Below, piece after piece: positions 8,601-14,922 of a stretch of 21,319 nt of DNA. The stretch is from NCBI GenBank assembly GCA_019309815.1, contig JAFDFO010000018.1, forward strand, positions 1 to 21,319, in the 5' to 3' direction. Both the position numbers and the translations under genes were made by a program. How positions within the stretch are numbered: position 1 is the first letter of the stretch; each line of letters begins with the position of its first letter. The stretch is from Deltaproteobacteria bacterium. Lineage in GTDB: Bacteria > Desulfobacterota > Desulfobacteria > Desulfobacterales > C00003060. Below the pieces are notes generated by a model. That model searched no databases. It had not been told where the DNA came from and worked only from the letters and a program-made list of their open reading frames with translations.

Positions 8601-8900
8601 ACCAGTGAGTTTTTGGCTGATCAAGGGATCCAATCTGAGCTCATTCGCAAGATGCACGAGGGACGTCCCAATATTGTTGACGAGATCAAGAACAATCAAA
8701 TCCAACTGGTTATCAATACCCCGACTGGAAAACTAAGCAAGCACGACGATTCGTATATCCGTAAAGCAGCGATCGAACACAAGGTGCCGTATATTACGAC
8801 AATGGCCGCTGCTATTGCTGCCGCCAGAGGGATCGCTGCGCACCGAAAAGCGAAAAGCCGCGTTAAGTCGCTGCAGAGCTATCACGCAGACATCAAATAA
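5700..8900 (+). CDS. carB: Carbamoyl-phosphate synthase large subunit
   Basis: CarB makes carbamoyl phosphate from ammonia (delivered from glutamine by CarA), bicarbonate and two ATP, feeding arginine and pyrimidine synthesis. At 1066 residues it is full length. The N-terminal half begins KKVMIISSGPIVIGQACEFD and carries the ATP-grasp loop MGGTGGGL; the second half begins near residue 551 (VLGGGPNRIGQGIEFD) with its own ATP-grasp (YPLMVRPSYVLGGRAME). The C-terminal MGS-like allosteric domain starts near residue 936 (GTVLITVAEKDRPG, then IKATAGTSEFLADQGI). ATG 5700 is preceded by TAAAGGA at 5684-5690. No carA is in the window; the flanking genes are instead glnA and a purF-family gene. The protein itself shows nothing odd. 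Confidence 0.97.
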   Translation: MAKLDDIKKVMIISSGPIVIGQACEFDYSGTQACKALRKLGYEIVLVNSNPATIMTDPGTADVTYIEPLNFQVMKEIIEKERPDALLPNLGGQSGLNLSSELYREGVLDEYGVQIIGVQADAIERGEDRSAFKETMTKLGLDLPKSALAYSVEEAEKIAAELGYPVVIRPAYSMGGTGGGLVYNVEELRTVASRGISVSLVGQILVEESVLGWEELELEVVRDAKNQMITVCFIENVDAMGVHTGDSFCTAPMLTIDPELQKRLQKWSYDIVEAIQVIGGTNIQFAHDPKTGRVVVIEINPRTSRSSALASKATGFPIALISSMLAGGMTLDEIPYWREGTLEKYTPWGDYVVVKFARWAFEKFEGAEDKLGTQMRAVGEVMSIGKNYKEAFQKSIRSLENGRYGLGFAKDFHEKSLGELMELLAEPSSERQFIMYEALRKGAGVDALYEKTYIKPWFIDQMKELVELEEKILQYKGKTVPDDLFVQAKKDGFSDRYLSQILGIPEKDIRERRTSLGVVQAWDPVPVSGVEDAAYYFSTYNAPDKVPSSDRRKIMVLGGGPNRIGQGIEFDYCCVHAAFALRDEGFESIMVNCNPETVSTDYDTSDKLYFEPLTVEDVLSIYEKEQPEGVIVQFGGQTPLNIANELAEAGVKIIGTSPEAIDLAEDRDRFRHVMRKLGIPQPESGMASTLEEALDIAERIGYPLMVRPSYVLGGRAMEVVHDEEMLKRYVAVAVDVSPERPILIDRFLENAIEAEADAIADGTDAFVPAVMEHIELAGVHSGDSACVIPPISIPERHIETIYEYTKKIAVELNVVGLMNIQYAIANDVVYVLEANPRASRTVPLVSKVCNIQMARIATQFMLGKKLADLDFKHKSIPHFGVKEAVFPFNMFPEVDPLLGPEMRSTGEVLGMADSFGLAFYKAQEAAQQGLPSEGTVLITVAEKDRPGVLEAASQFDKLGFTIKATAGTSEFLADQGIQSELIRKMHEGRPNIVDEIKNNQIQLVINTPTGKLSKHDDSYIRKAAIEHKVPYITTMAAAIAAARGIAAHRKAKSRVKSLQSYHADIK

Positions 8901-8941
8901 GTGGTTTTGGATTCTGGATTGGGAAATGAATCAAATGACGA

Positions 8942-9013
8942 ATGGGGAATGCGGAGTGCGGAATAAAAAGAAGGAAAAAGATATTCCGCATTCCGCACTC
9001 CGAACTCCGCATT
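8942..9013. repeat. Intergenic inverted repeat of the ATTCCGCATTCCGCA family
   Basis: GGAATGCGGAGTGCGGAAT (8946-8964) is followed by an A-rich spacer and by ATTCCGCATTCCGCACTCCG (8983-9002) plus AACTCCGCATTC. CGGAGTGCGGAAT (8952-8964) is the exact complement of ATTCCGCACTCCG (8990-9002), so a 13-bp stem can form. It lies just before the purF-like gene; part of it also sits in the 5' end of the Fis-type gene. Confidence 0.7.
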
Positions 9014-9031
9014 CAAAGTGAGGGGTATTCT

Positions 9032-10417
9032 ATGAAGTCAGTGCAAGACAACTGCGGTGTCTTTGGTGTGTATTCAGACGCCGAATGCAGCCATGAAATC
9101 TACGACGGGATCGGTTTTCTCCAGCACCGCGGGCAGGAGTACTGCGGCATTGCCACCCATGACGGTGGTAACGATAGTATCCGTCAAGTTACACATTACG
9201 GTAAAGTTGCCGGCTCGTTCACGAATACGGACCTGGAATATCTGAAAGGAACGTGGGGGATCGGGCATGTCAGCCTTTGGGAGCGACAGCCTGTACAATG
9301 GCAGTCTCAACTCGGGCAAATTGCCGTGGCATTCAGTGGCAACGTCCGGAATGCCGACGAACTGGCAATAGACATGAAGAACCGCGGCAAGGCCTTCTAT
9401 CACGGGTACAACGTGGAGATCCTGTCCAAGATCATCATGGAAGAACAGGATGTAGTGACGGGCATTCGGGCCCTTGCTGAAAAGATAAAGGGCGCCTATT
9501 CCCTGGTCGTACTCACCAAGGACGGCATCTATGCGGCCCGGGATATCTACGGATTTCGTCCCCTCATGCTGGGTAAGGGCCCCGGCAGGTATGTTGTGTC
9601 GTCAGAATCCAGAGCTATTCAGAACCTGGAGATGGAAGTCGTTAGAGACGTGCGGCCGGGAGAGATTCTGTTGATCAACGACAAAGGGTTTCAGACGTTG
9701 GAACAGATTGATTCGCCCCGCACAGCGCACTGCGCCTTTGAGTGGGCTTACACAGCAAGCCTCGATTCTGTCATAGACGGTCTGCATGTGCAGGAAGCGA
9801 GGAACCAACTGGGCGCGAGTCTGGCGCAGCGGGATATCGAGGAGGGGGGCATGGAGGTAGACATCGTGGCCGCCGTGCCCATGTCGGGAATCGGCCATGC
9901 TCTCGGCTATCACGGACGATCCAAAGTCAGCTACCAGGAGGTGTTTTTGTACAACAGATACGCTGACCGGAGCTACACGCAGCCCAACCAGGTTGCCAGG
10001 GAGAAGATGGCCAAACGTAAGCTTTCTGTCTTAGGATACGCTGTCAAAGGCCAGCGTGTGGTCCTGTGTGATGATTCAATCGTACGGGGCACACAGATTC
10101 TTTACAAGGTGCTTGACCTGAAACAAGCAGGGGCCAAGGAGGTCCATGTGCGGATTGCCTGTCCACCCCTGATGTATCCCTGTGATTTCGGCATCTCCAC
10201 CCGTAGCTATGAGGAGTTGGCAGCCAGGCAGTATTTCAAGGAGGGTGACATCACCTCGATGGAACGACTGAAAGAGCTGGAAGCCCTGATTGCCAAGCAG
10301 ATTGGCGCGGACTCGGTAAAATACAACAGCCTCGATGCATTCACGTCAGCATTGGGGATGTCCGGGCAGCAGCTCTGCCTGAAGTGCTTTGATGGTGTAG
10401 ACCCCACAAAAAGCTGA
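9032..10417 (+). CDS. purF: PurF-family amidophosphoribosyltransferase with altered glutaminase site
   Basis: PurF transfers the amide nitrogen of glutamine to PRPP, the first step of purine synthesis. The start is taken at ATG 9032 (GTGAGGGG just upstream), giving 461 residues; the longer frame from 8942 only reads through a repeat. A seven-residue leader precedes the candidate nucleophile Cys8 (CGVFGV), as in processed PurF proteins. QHRGQEYCGIA, DIYGFRPLMLG and the PRPP loop VVLCDDSIVRGT (343-354) are present. Cys234, Cys384, Cys449 and Cys452 match the four [4Fe-4S] ligands of Bacillus-type PurF. Odd points: the glutamine-binding Arg of GHVRY is Ser81, the oxyanion Asn of HNGN is Ser102, the Asp of SDTE is Asn127, and the VPDS and RPDS motifs are changed. 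It could be the purine enzyme using ammonia, or a paralogue with another role in this nitrogen block. Confidence 0.78.
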   Translation: MKSVQDNCGVFGVYSDAECSHEIYDGIGFLQHRGQEYCGIATHDGGNDSIRQVTHYGKVAGSFTNTDLEYLKGTWGIGHVSLWERQPVQWQSQLGQIAVAFSGNVRNADELAIDMKNRGKAFYHGYNVEILSKIIMEEQDVVTGIRALAEKIKGAYSLVVLTKDGIYAARDIYGFRPLMLGKGPGRYVVSSESRAIQNLEMEVVRDVRPGEILLINDKGFQTLEQIDSPRTAHCAFEWAYTASLDSVIDGLHVQEARNQLGASLAQRDIEEGGMEVDIVAAVPMSGIGHALGYHGRSKVSYQEVFLYNRYADRSYTQPNQVAREKMAKRKLSVLGYAVKGQRVVLCDDSIVRGTQILYKVLDLKQAGAKEVHVRIACPPLMYPCDFGISTRSYEELAARQYFKEGDITSMERLKELEALIAKQIGADSVKYNSLDAFTSALGMSGQQLCLKCFDGVDPTKS

Positions 10418-10521
10418 TAGTCCTAACAAGACGTTCATGTAATACCAATGCCGTGCTTTGGGTTCTGGCTCACCTTTCACGTCTGCCTCCCACACTTCAC
10501 GCTTCGTCGCACGATGGCCAC

Positions 10522-10550
10522 TTGACAGCCGGATTAACTCCCCATATAGT
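10522..10550 (+). promoter_or_regulatory. Near-consensus sigma-70 promoter of the ANTAR gene
   Basis: TTGACA (10522-10527), 17 bases, TATAGT (10545-10550). The expected transcription start, six or seven bases after the -10, falls at 10557-10558, on the ATG of the GAF-ANTAR gene, so the transcript may be leaderless. Confidence 0.6.
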
Positions 10551-10557
10551 GGATTTC

Positions 10558-11253
10558 ATGACAGAAATCGAGGCATTTGAAAGACATATCGAGGCGCTCA
10601 GCCGGATCAGCAAGGCCATTACCTCGGACCGTTATATCGAAGACATCTTGCGGTTGGTGGTCACGGTGACGGCTGAGACCATGCAGTCCAAGATTTGCTC
10701 TCTTTGGTTGATAGATGACAGCGACAACACCCTGAAGCTGCGCGCTACCCAGAGCATAAGCGAGGATTATCTGAAAGAACGCTCCCTGAAGATGGGGGAG
10801 GGGATTGTAGGGCAGGTGGCCGTGAAGCGGGAGCCCAGGTTGGTCCTGAACGTTCTTGAGGACCCCGATTACAAGGAAAAGGAACTGGCCGAGCAAGAGG
10901 GGCTTGTTTCCATGCTGAGCGTGCCCATGGTGGTTAAGGATAGGGTCGTGGGTGTGATCAACTGCTACACATCCTATCCCCATGAGTTTACAGAAACCGA
11001 ACGGCACGTGCTGATCACTGTGGCCAATGAGGCGGCCGTTGCCATAGAGAACACTGAGTTGATGGTAAAAACCAAGGTGATTCAAGAGGAGCTGGAAAGC
11101 AGAAAGCTGATCGAACGGGCCAAGGACCTGTTGATGACGCGTCGGGGCTTGTCGGGCGTGGAAGCATATCGGTGGATCCAAAAACGTAGTATGGATGCAC
11201 GCAAATCCATGAGGGATGTCTCCGAAGCGATTATATTGACCGAAGAAACGTGA
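10558..11253 (+). CDS. GAF-ANTAR RNA-binding antitermination regulator
   Basis: A 231-residue protein. Residues about 10-165 form a GAF sensory domain (LSRISKAITSDRYIEDILRL, MGEGIVGQVA, MLSVPMVVKDRVVGVINCY, FTETERHVLITVANEAAVAI). A helical linker leads to a C-terminal ANTAR domain (about 178-229: ESRKLIERAKDLLM, RRGLSGVEAYRWIQKRSMD, MRDVSEAII). ANTAR domains bind a two-hairpin RNA motif and prevent intrinsic termination; NasR, AmiR and EutV are known examples, often in nitrogen metabolism. The start is placed at ATG 10558 because the domain begins there and the sequence before it carries the promoter; an upstream in-frame ATG at 10453 would add 35 residues of non-domain sequence. The next gene, glutamate synthase, has a leader with hairpins and a terminator that fit an ANTAR target. 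The GAF ligand cannot be read from sequence. Confidence 0.9.
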   Translation: MTEIEAFERHIEALSRISKAITSDRYIEDILRLVVTVTAETMQSKICSLWLIDDSDNTLKLRATQSISEDYLKERSLKMGEGIVGQVAVKREPRLVLNVLEDPDYKEKELAEQEGLVSMLSVPMVVKDRVVGVINCYTSYPHEFTETERHVLITVANEAAVAIENTELMVKTKVIQEELESRKLIERAKDLLMTRRGLSGVEAYRWIQKRSMDARKSMRDVSEAIILTEET

Positions 11254-11269
11254 TTTCCAACGAAATCTC

Positions 11270-11296
11270 TTGACATAAGACGGCTTTTCTTATAGC
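11270..11296 (+). promoter_or_regulatory. Candidate promoter of the glutamate synthase gene
   Basis: TTGACA (11270-11275) lies 17 bases after the ANTAR stop codon; TATAGC (11291-11296) follows after a short 15-base spacer. It would give a leader of about 125 bases, containing the hairpins and terminator described below. Confidence 0.5.
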
Positions 11297-11313
11297 GATT
11301 AGCGCGGTTTGCA

Positions 11314-11353
11314 GGATACAACGGCGTATCTCTCAAACGACGACAGGGACGTC
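11314..11353 (+). promoter_or_regulatory. Candidate ANTAR two-hairpin antitermination element
   Basis: The first hairpin has stem GATAC (11315-11319) and GTATC (11326-11330), plus a G-U pair outside, around the six-base loop AACGGC with A at position 1 and G at position 4. The second has stem GAC (11342-11344) and GTC (11351-11353) around loop AGGGAC, again A1 and G4. A1/G4 hexaloops in two successive hairpins are the known ANTAR recognition feature. The 3' arm of the second hairpin is the first three bases of the terminator stem, so the two folds exclude each other. The second stem is only three base pairs, which is the weak point. Confidence 0.65.
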
Positions 11354-11388
11354 CAACTGTCCACTATGTGGGTAGTTGGACTTTTTTT
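11351..11388 (+). terminator. Intrinsic terminator in the glutamate synthase leader (attenuator)
   Basis: GTCCAACTGTCCAC (11351-11364) pairs with GTGGGTAGTTGGAC (11368-11381) as a 14-bp stem with two G-U pairs and loop TAT, followed by seven T. It stands 40 bases before the ATG of the glutamate synthase gene and downstream of that gene's own candidate promoter, so it would block the gene unless bypassed. Confidence 0.88.
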
Positions 11389-11428
11389 GTCAATTTTCAA
11401 ATCATAATTTAGAGGAGGAAGACAGAAT

Positions 11429-13012
11429 ATGAACTTGCACAGACCAAACGCCAATGAAGCTCTGCGAACCAAGAATCGGTCGCGTGATGTTGCTCCCCAG
11501 TCCGGTATTTGTAGCCGCTGTCTGGATGGATGCAAAGGTAATTGCGACCTTTTCCAGGCTACGTTTCGTGGCCGCGAATTGCTGTATCCTTCCCCGTTCG
11601 GCAAAATCACTGCGGGCGCTGACAAGGACTACCCCGTGGACTACTCCCATCTCAACATCATGGGATACGCGCTGGGTGCGGAAGGAGTGGTGGCCGATCC
11701 TGACCATGCCACTTTTCCTGCAGTAAGTACCGAGACGTCCTTTGGCGTCACAGACAAAGTGAAGATGAAGATTCCGATGTTTACCGGAGCACTGGGCAGT
11801 ACGGAGATTGCGCGTGCCAACTGGGAGCATTTTGCCATAGGCGCCGCTATTACAGGTATTACACTGGTTTGCGGGGAAAACGTCTGCGGAATAGATCCCA
11901 AGCTCAAGTTTGACAAAAACGGCAAGGTCAAAGAGGCGCCGGACATGCGGCGCAGGATAGATGACTATCGTCGATATCACACGGGATATGGCGATATCCT
12001 GGTTCAGATGAATGTTGAGGACACGAAGCTTGGTGTAGCAGAGTATGTGATAGACAAACTTGGCGTCGAGAATATCGAGCTAAAATGGGGGCAGGGTGCA
12101 AAGTGCATTGGAGGAGAGATTAAAGTCGGTTCTCTTGAGCGAGCCCAGGAATTGAAGAAGCGTGGTTATATTGTTACACCAGATCCCGAAAGCAAGGCAA
12201 ACCAGCTGGCTTTTAAACAGGGTGCCATCAAGGAATTTGAACGACACTCTCGTCTTGGATTTATTGATCAGGACGGCTTCATGGAAGAGGTGCTGCGGCT
12301 GCGCAAACTGGGCGCGAAACGCGTCACCCTCAAGACAGGCGCCTATCCTATGCGTGAACTGGCAATGGCCATCCGATGGTCTTCCGATGCTAAGATCGAC
12401 CTTCTAACCATTGATGGCGCCCCGGGAGGCACGGGAATGAGTCCCTGGCGCATGATGGCCGAGTGGGGTGTTCCATCCATCTACCTCCATTCTATGGCGT
12501 ATGAGCTTTGCCTGCGGTTGGCACAGAGAGGGGCATGGGTGCCCGATATCGCTTTTGCAGGCGGGTTCTCTTCCGAGGATCACATATTTAAAGCCCTTGC
12601 GCTGGGAGCCCCTTTTTGTAAGGCTGTGTGCATGGGACGGGGTCTGATGATTCCCGGCATGGTAGGCAAGAATATCGGTCTTTGGCTAAAAGGTAAGGAT
12701 GGTGGCCTTCCGACAACCGTTTCCAAGTACGGTAAGACCAAAGAAGAGATTTTCTGCTGCTATGAGGAACTGAAGGAAATGTACGGAAAAGACGCCGCCA
12801 AATTTCCCCTGGGAGCGGTTGGTATCTATAGTGCCGGAGAGAAGCTCCGCGTAGGTTTGCAACAGCTTATGGCCGGTGCCAGAAAGTGGCGAGTCGATCT
12901 TATTTCCCGCAATGACCTGGCTGCGTTGACAGAAGAGGCAGCCAAGATAACCGGCATCCCTTACATTATGGATGCATACAGGCAAGAGGCCATGGAAGTC
13001 ATAAACGCATAG
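11429..13012 (+). CDS. FMN-binding glutamate synthase (stand-alone synthase domain)
   Basis: The 527-residue protein is the FMN/(beta-alpha)8 synthase domain of glutamate synthase, which makes glutamate from 2-oxoglutarate and ammonia with reduced FMN. Seen: DYSHLNIMGYALGAEG, PMFTGALGSTEIA, GQGAKCIGGEIK and the phosphate-site region TIDGAPGGTGMSPW. The start is ATG 11429 with AGAGGAGGA at 11411-11419. The N-terminus has a Cys cluster, CSRCLDGCKGNC (Cys28, 31, 35, 39), suitable for an Fe-S cluster. The usual GltB [3Fe-4S] motif (CHLNTCPVG) is absent; the equivalent region has FCKAVCMGRG near residue 396. No glutaminase or GXGXG domain is fused, and no gltD reductase is adjacent. Ammonia could come from a separate glutaminase subunit or be used free. 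Expression is probably governed by the ANTAR leader. A strong terminator follows. Confidence 0.88.
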   Translation: MNLHRPNANEALRTKNRSRDVAPQSGICSRCLDGCKGNCDLFQATFRGRELLYPSPFGKITAGADKDYPVDYSHLNIMGYALGAEGVVADPDHATFPAVSTETSFGVTDKVKMKIPMFTGALGSTEIARANWEHFAIGAAITGITLVCGENVCGIDPKLKFDKNGKVKEAPDMRRRIDDYRRYHTGYGDILVQMNVEDTKLGVAEYVIDKLGVENIELKWGQGAKCIGGEIKVGSLERAQELKKRGYIVTPDPESKANQLAFKQGAIKEFERHSRLGFIDQDGFMEEVLRLRKLGAKRVTLKTGAYPMRELAMAIRWSSDAKIDLLTIDGAPGGTGMSPWRMMAEWGVPSIYLHSMAYELCLRLAQRGAWVPDIAFAGGFSSEDHIFKALALGAPFCKAVCMGRGLMIPGMVGKNIGLWLKGKDGGLPTTVSKYGKTKEEIFCCYEELKEMYGKDAAKFPLGAVGIYSAGEKLRVGLQQLMAGARKWRVDLISRNDLAALTEEAAKITGIPYIMDAYRQEAMEVINA

Positions 13013-13040
13013 TGTGTCGAGAGATTAGTCTTTCCCTTGT

Positions 13041-13079
13041 GCCGGTGGGTTCATGAGTAGAGCCCACCGGCCTTTTTTT
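13041..13079 (+). terminator. Intrinsic terminator after glutamate synthase
   Basis: GCCGGTGGG (13041-13049) pairs with CCCACCGGC (13063-13071), with T-A and G-U extension inward, followed by C and seven T (13073-13079). It ends the left + strand block. On the opposite strand no T-run follows the stem, so it does not serve the convergent kinase gene. Confidence 0.92.
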
Positions 13080-13102
13080 GGCACACGGGATAACTTGCCC
13101 TA

Positions 13103-13996
13103 CTATTCTGTGTAGCCTTGTTTCACAAGCGCGTTTAACGACGGGATACCGGCGCGTCCCCCGAGCCTGCGGCTGACCATCGCCGCTGCCCAGGCCCCAA
13201 AATCAAGGCTTTTTTCAACGTCCCACCCCTGGACAACCCCGTACGTGAAACCGGCATGGAAGACATCGCCACAGCCTGTGGTATCGATGGCTTCGACCTG
13301 ATAAGCAGGCCGTTCAATGATCCGGCCATCCACTAACGCGAGATAACCTTTGGGTCCCAGGGTGACACCCACAACGCGGGGACCCAGTTCTGCGAGCCTC
13401 TCACACGCTTCCTGCGGCTTGTTCTCTCCAACAAGGGCGTTGGCAAAGGTTTCAGAAGCCAGGTAGTAGTCACTCGACCCGGCAAGCTCGAGCATCCCTT
13501 CTCGCAACGAACCCGCATCCACGACAACCGGCACTCCGACTTCTTTGGCGGCCTTGCACGCAGCGAGGGTGGCCTCAGCAAAAAGCCCATCTGTATGGAC
13601 CACCTTCGCTTGTCGGATGACATTGTAGTCGATCTCATCCGGGGTTGGAGATGGGCCGGTAGGCCTGCGCCAGAAGATGGTTCGTCTGCCCTCTCCTGGT
13701 TCAGCCGCAATAAAGGCAAACTGGGAATCAAACCCCTTTCTGACAAGCAGGCTGCTGGTATCGATTCCTTCCGCGTCCAGAGAGCCCTTGATCATGCTCC
13801 CAAAGAGATCATCGCCCAATACCCCGGCAAAAGCACAGGACAGACCCCATCTGGATAGCGCGACCAGGGCGGTGGCCACAGGTCCGCCCCCCTGGATGAC
13901 CATGTCAGAGAACTCATACTTGACATCAGGTGGGGGATACGCCTCGATTCTTCCTATGTAGTCGAGAGCACATTGGCCCAAACCATAGACTTGCAT
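13103..13996 (-). CDS. PfkB-family carbohydrate kinase
   Basis: A 297-residue ribokinase/PfkB-fold kinase that phosphorylates a sugar or nucleoside with ATP; the substrate cannot be told from sequence. Seen are the N-terminal GQCALDYIG substrate region, GGGPVATALVALSRWG (about 36-51), FAGVLGDDLFG (about 56-66) and the C-terminal signature DTTGCGDVFHAGF (238-250), in which Asp244 is the catalytic base. The length is normal for the family. ATG is at 13996-13994; only eight bases separate it from the stop of the upstream PAS/HisKA gene, whose last codons contain GAGGA, so the two genes are probably translated in tandem. The gene is convergent with glutamate synthase. Confidence 0.9.
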   Translation of the reverse strand: MQVYGLGQCALDYIGRIEAYPPPDVKYEFSDMVIQGGGPVATALVALSRWGLSCAFAGVLGDDLFGSMIKGSLDAEGIDTSSLLVRKGFDSQFAFIAAEPGEGRRTIFWRRPTGPSPTPDEIDYNVIRQAKVVHTDGLFAEATLAACKAAKEVGVPVVVDAGSLREGMLELAGSSDYYLASETFANALVGENKPQEACERLAELGPRVVGVTLGPKGYLALVDGRIIERPAYQVEAIDTTGCGDVFHAGFTYGVVQGWDVEKSLDFGAWAAAMVSRRLGGRAGIPSLNALVKQGYTE

Positions 13997-14004
13997 TGGC
14001 AGGC

Positions 14005-14826
14005 TTATTCCTCGTCCGGGGCATCGTCTTTAGCCACCGGAGAGGTGTCTTTGCTATCATCTGCAGGTTTTTTCTCAGAGGCCTTTTCAATATTAAATAT
14101 CTTTCTACCGCCAACATAGTCCTCAGTTTCGTATCTTGTGATTTCCATCAGTTTCCTTGTTATTTTCCCCATCCGATCGATTTGTTCGTTGATCGTCTTG
14201 ATCTTTTCATAATCAGGACTGTCTTTCGGCAAATCCATTAGCAAGAGTTCGGAATGTCCGGAAATGGCCTGGATGGGTTGGTTCAATTCGTGGCAGACAG
14301 CCCCAGCCAGTTCAAGGACGGCTTGAAGTTTCTCTCTCTGCACTCGTTCTTCGTCCGCCCGCTTGCGCTCAGTAACATCGTGGGACACGATTCCTACCCG
14401 CTCCACATCTCCATCTTTTCCACGAAGGGGAAAGGCATTGATCTCGACATTGCGTTTCTCTCCGTGGCGGTCCATGTGAACGTGCTCCACTTTCACCGAC
14501 TTCCCGGTTCTGAACACTCGCTCGGCAGAACACGGGTGATCGGAGTTCAGACAAGGCTGATCTTCGCCGTGCGTAACGTCATGACATGTGCGGCCAACAG
14601 TATCTTCCCGACTCCCCCCATAAACCTTGAGGAAGCCTTCATTTACATCTCTGATGACAAAATCGCGATCAATGACCATCAGGTCATCGTACATGCCAGT
14701 GGTGATACGATCCAGGTAGTATCGCAACTCATTGAGCTTTTCCTCCACCTGCCGGCACTCAACGGCTTCCTTCTCTAATTCTCTGATTCTTTGTTCCAGT
14801 TCTTCGTAGGTCGGTCTATCAGCCAT
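14005..14826 (-). CDS. PAS-HisKA protein lacking an ATPase domain
   Basis: The 273-residue protein starts with a coiled-coil (about 7-42, EELEQRIRELEKE and on), then a PAS domain (about 43-155, ending RVGIVSHDVTERKRADEE), then a histidine-kinase dimerisation helix pair with the H-box AGAVCHELNQPIQAISGHSE; His179 is the likely phosphoacceptor. The HATPase_c domain is missing: after IDRMGKITRKLMEITRYE comes only a charged tail of about 40 residues. The protein can therefore accept a phosphate at most, or act as a dimerising partner of another kinase. The PAS domain has a Cys/His-rich stretch (Cys81, His82, His86, Cys92, His97, Cys99) that could bind metal or heme; this is inference. Start ATG 14826 has AGGA nine bases upstream. 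It leads an operon with the sugar kinase. Confidence 0.85.
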   Translation of the reverse strand: MADRPTYEELEQRIRELEKEAVECRQVEEKLNELRYYLDRITTGMYDDLMVIDRDFVIRDVNEGFLKVYGGSREDTVGRTCHDVTHGEDQPCLNSDHPCSAERVFRTGKSVKVEHVHMDRHGEKRNVEINAFPLRGKDGDVERVGIVSHDVTERKRADEERVQREKLQAVLELAGAVCHELNQPIQAISGHSELLLMDLPKDSPDYEKIKTINEQIDRMGKITRKLMEITRYETEDYVGGRKIFNIEKASEKKPADDSKDTSPVAKDDAPDEE

Positions 14827-14922
14827 TAGATTGTCCTATTGAATTATGCCAGAACCAACACCTTCCTTATCATAATACTCAGCATGTCACTTTGTTCTCG
14901 TCCTCGAACGCGCCAGGGAGAC

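Noticed and set aside
8942..9031. Longer N-terminus for the PurF-like protein from ATG 8942
   Set aside because: The extra 30 residues come from the intergenic repeat; a ribosome site and ATG at 9032 lie directly before the conserved CGVFGV.
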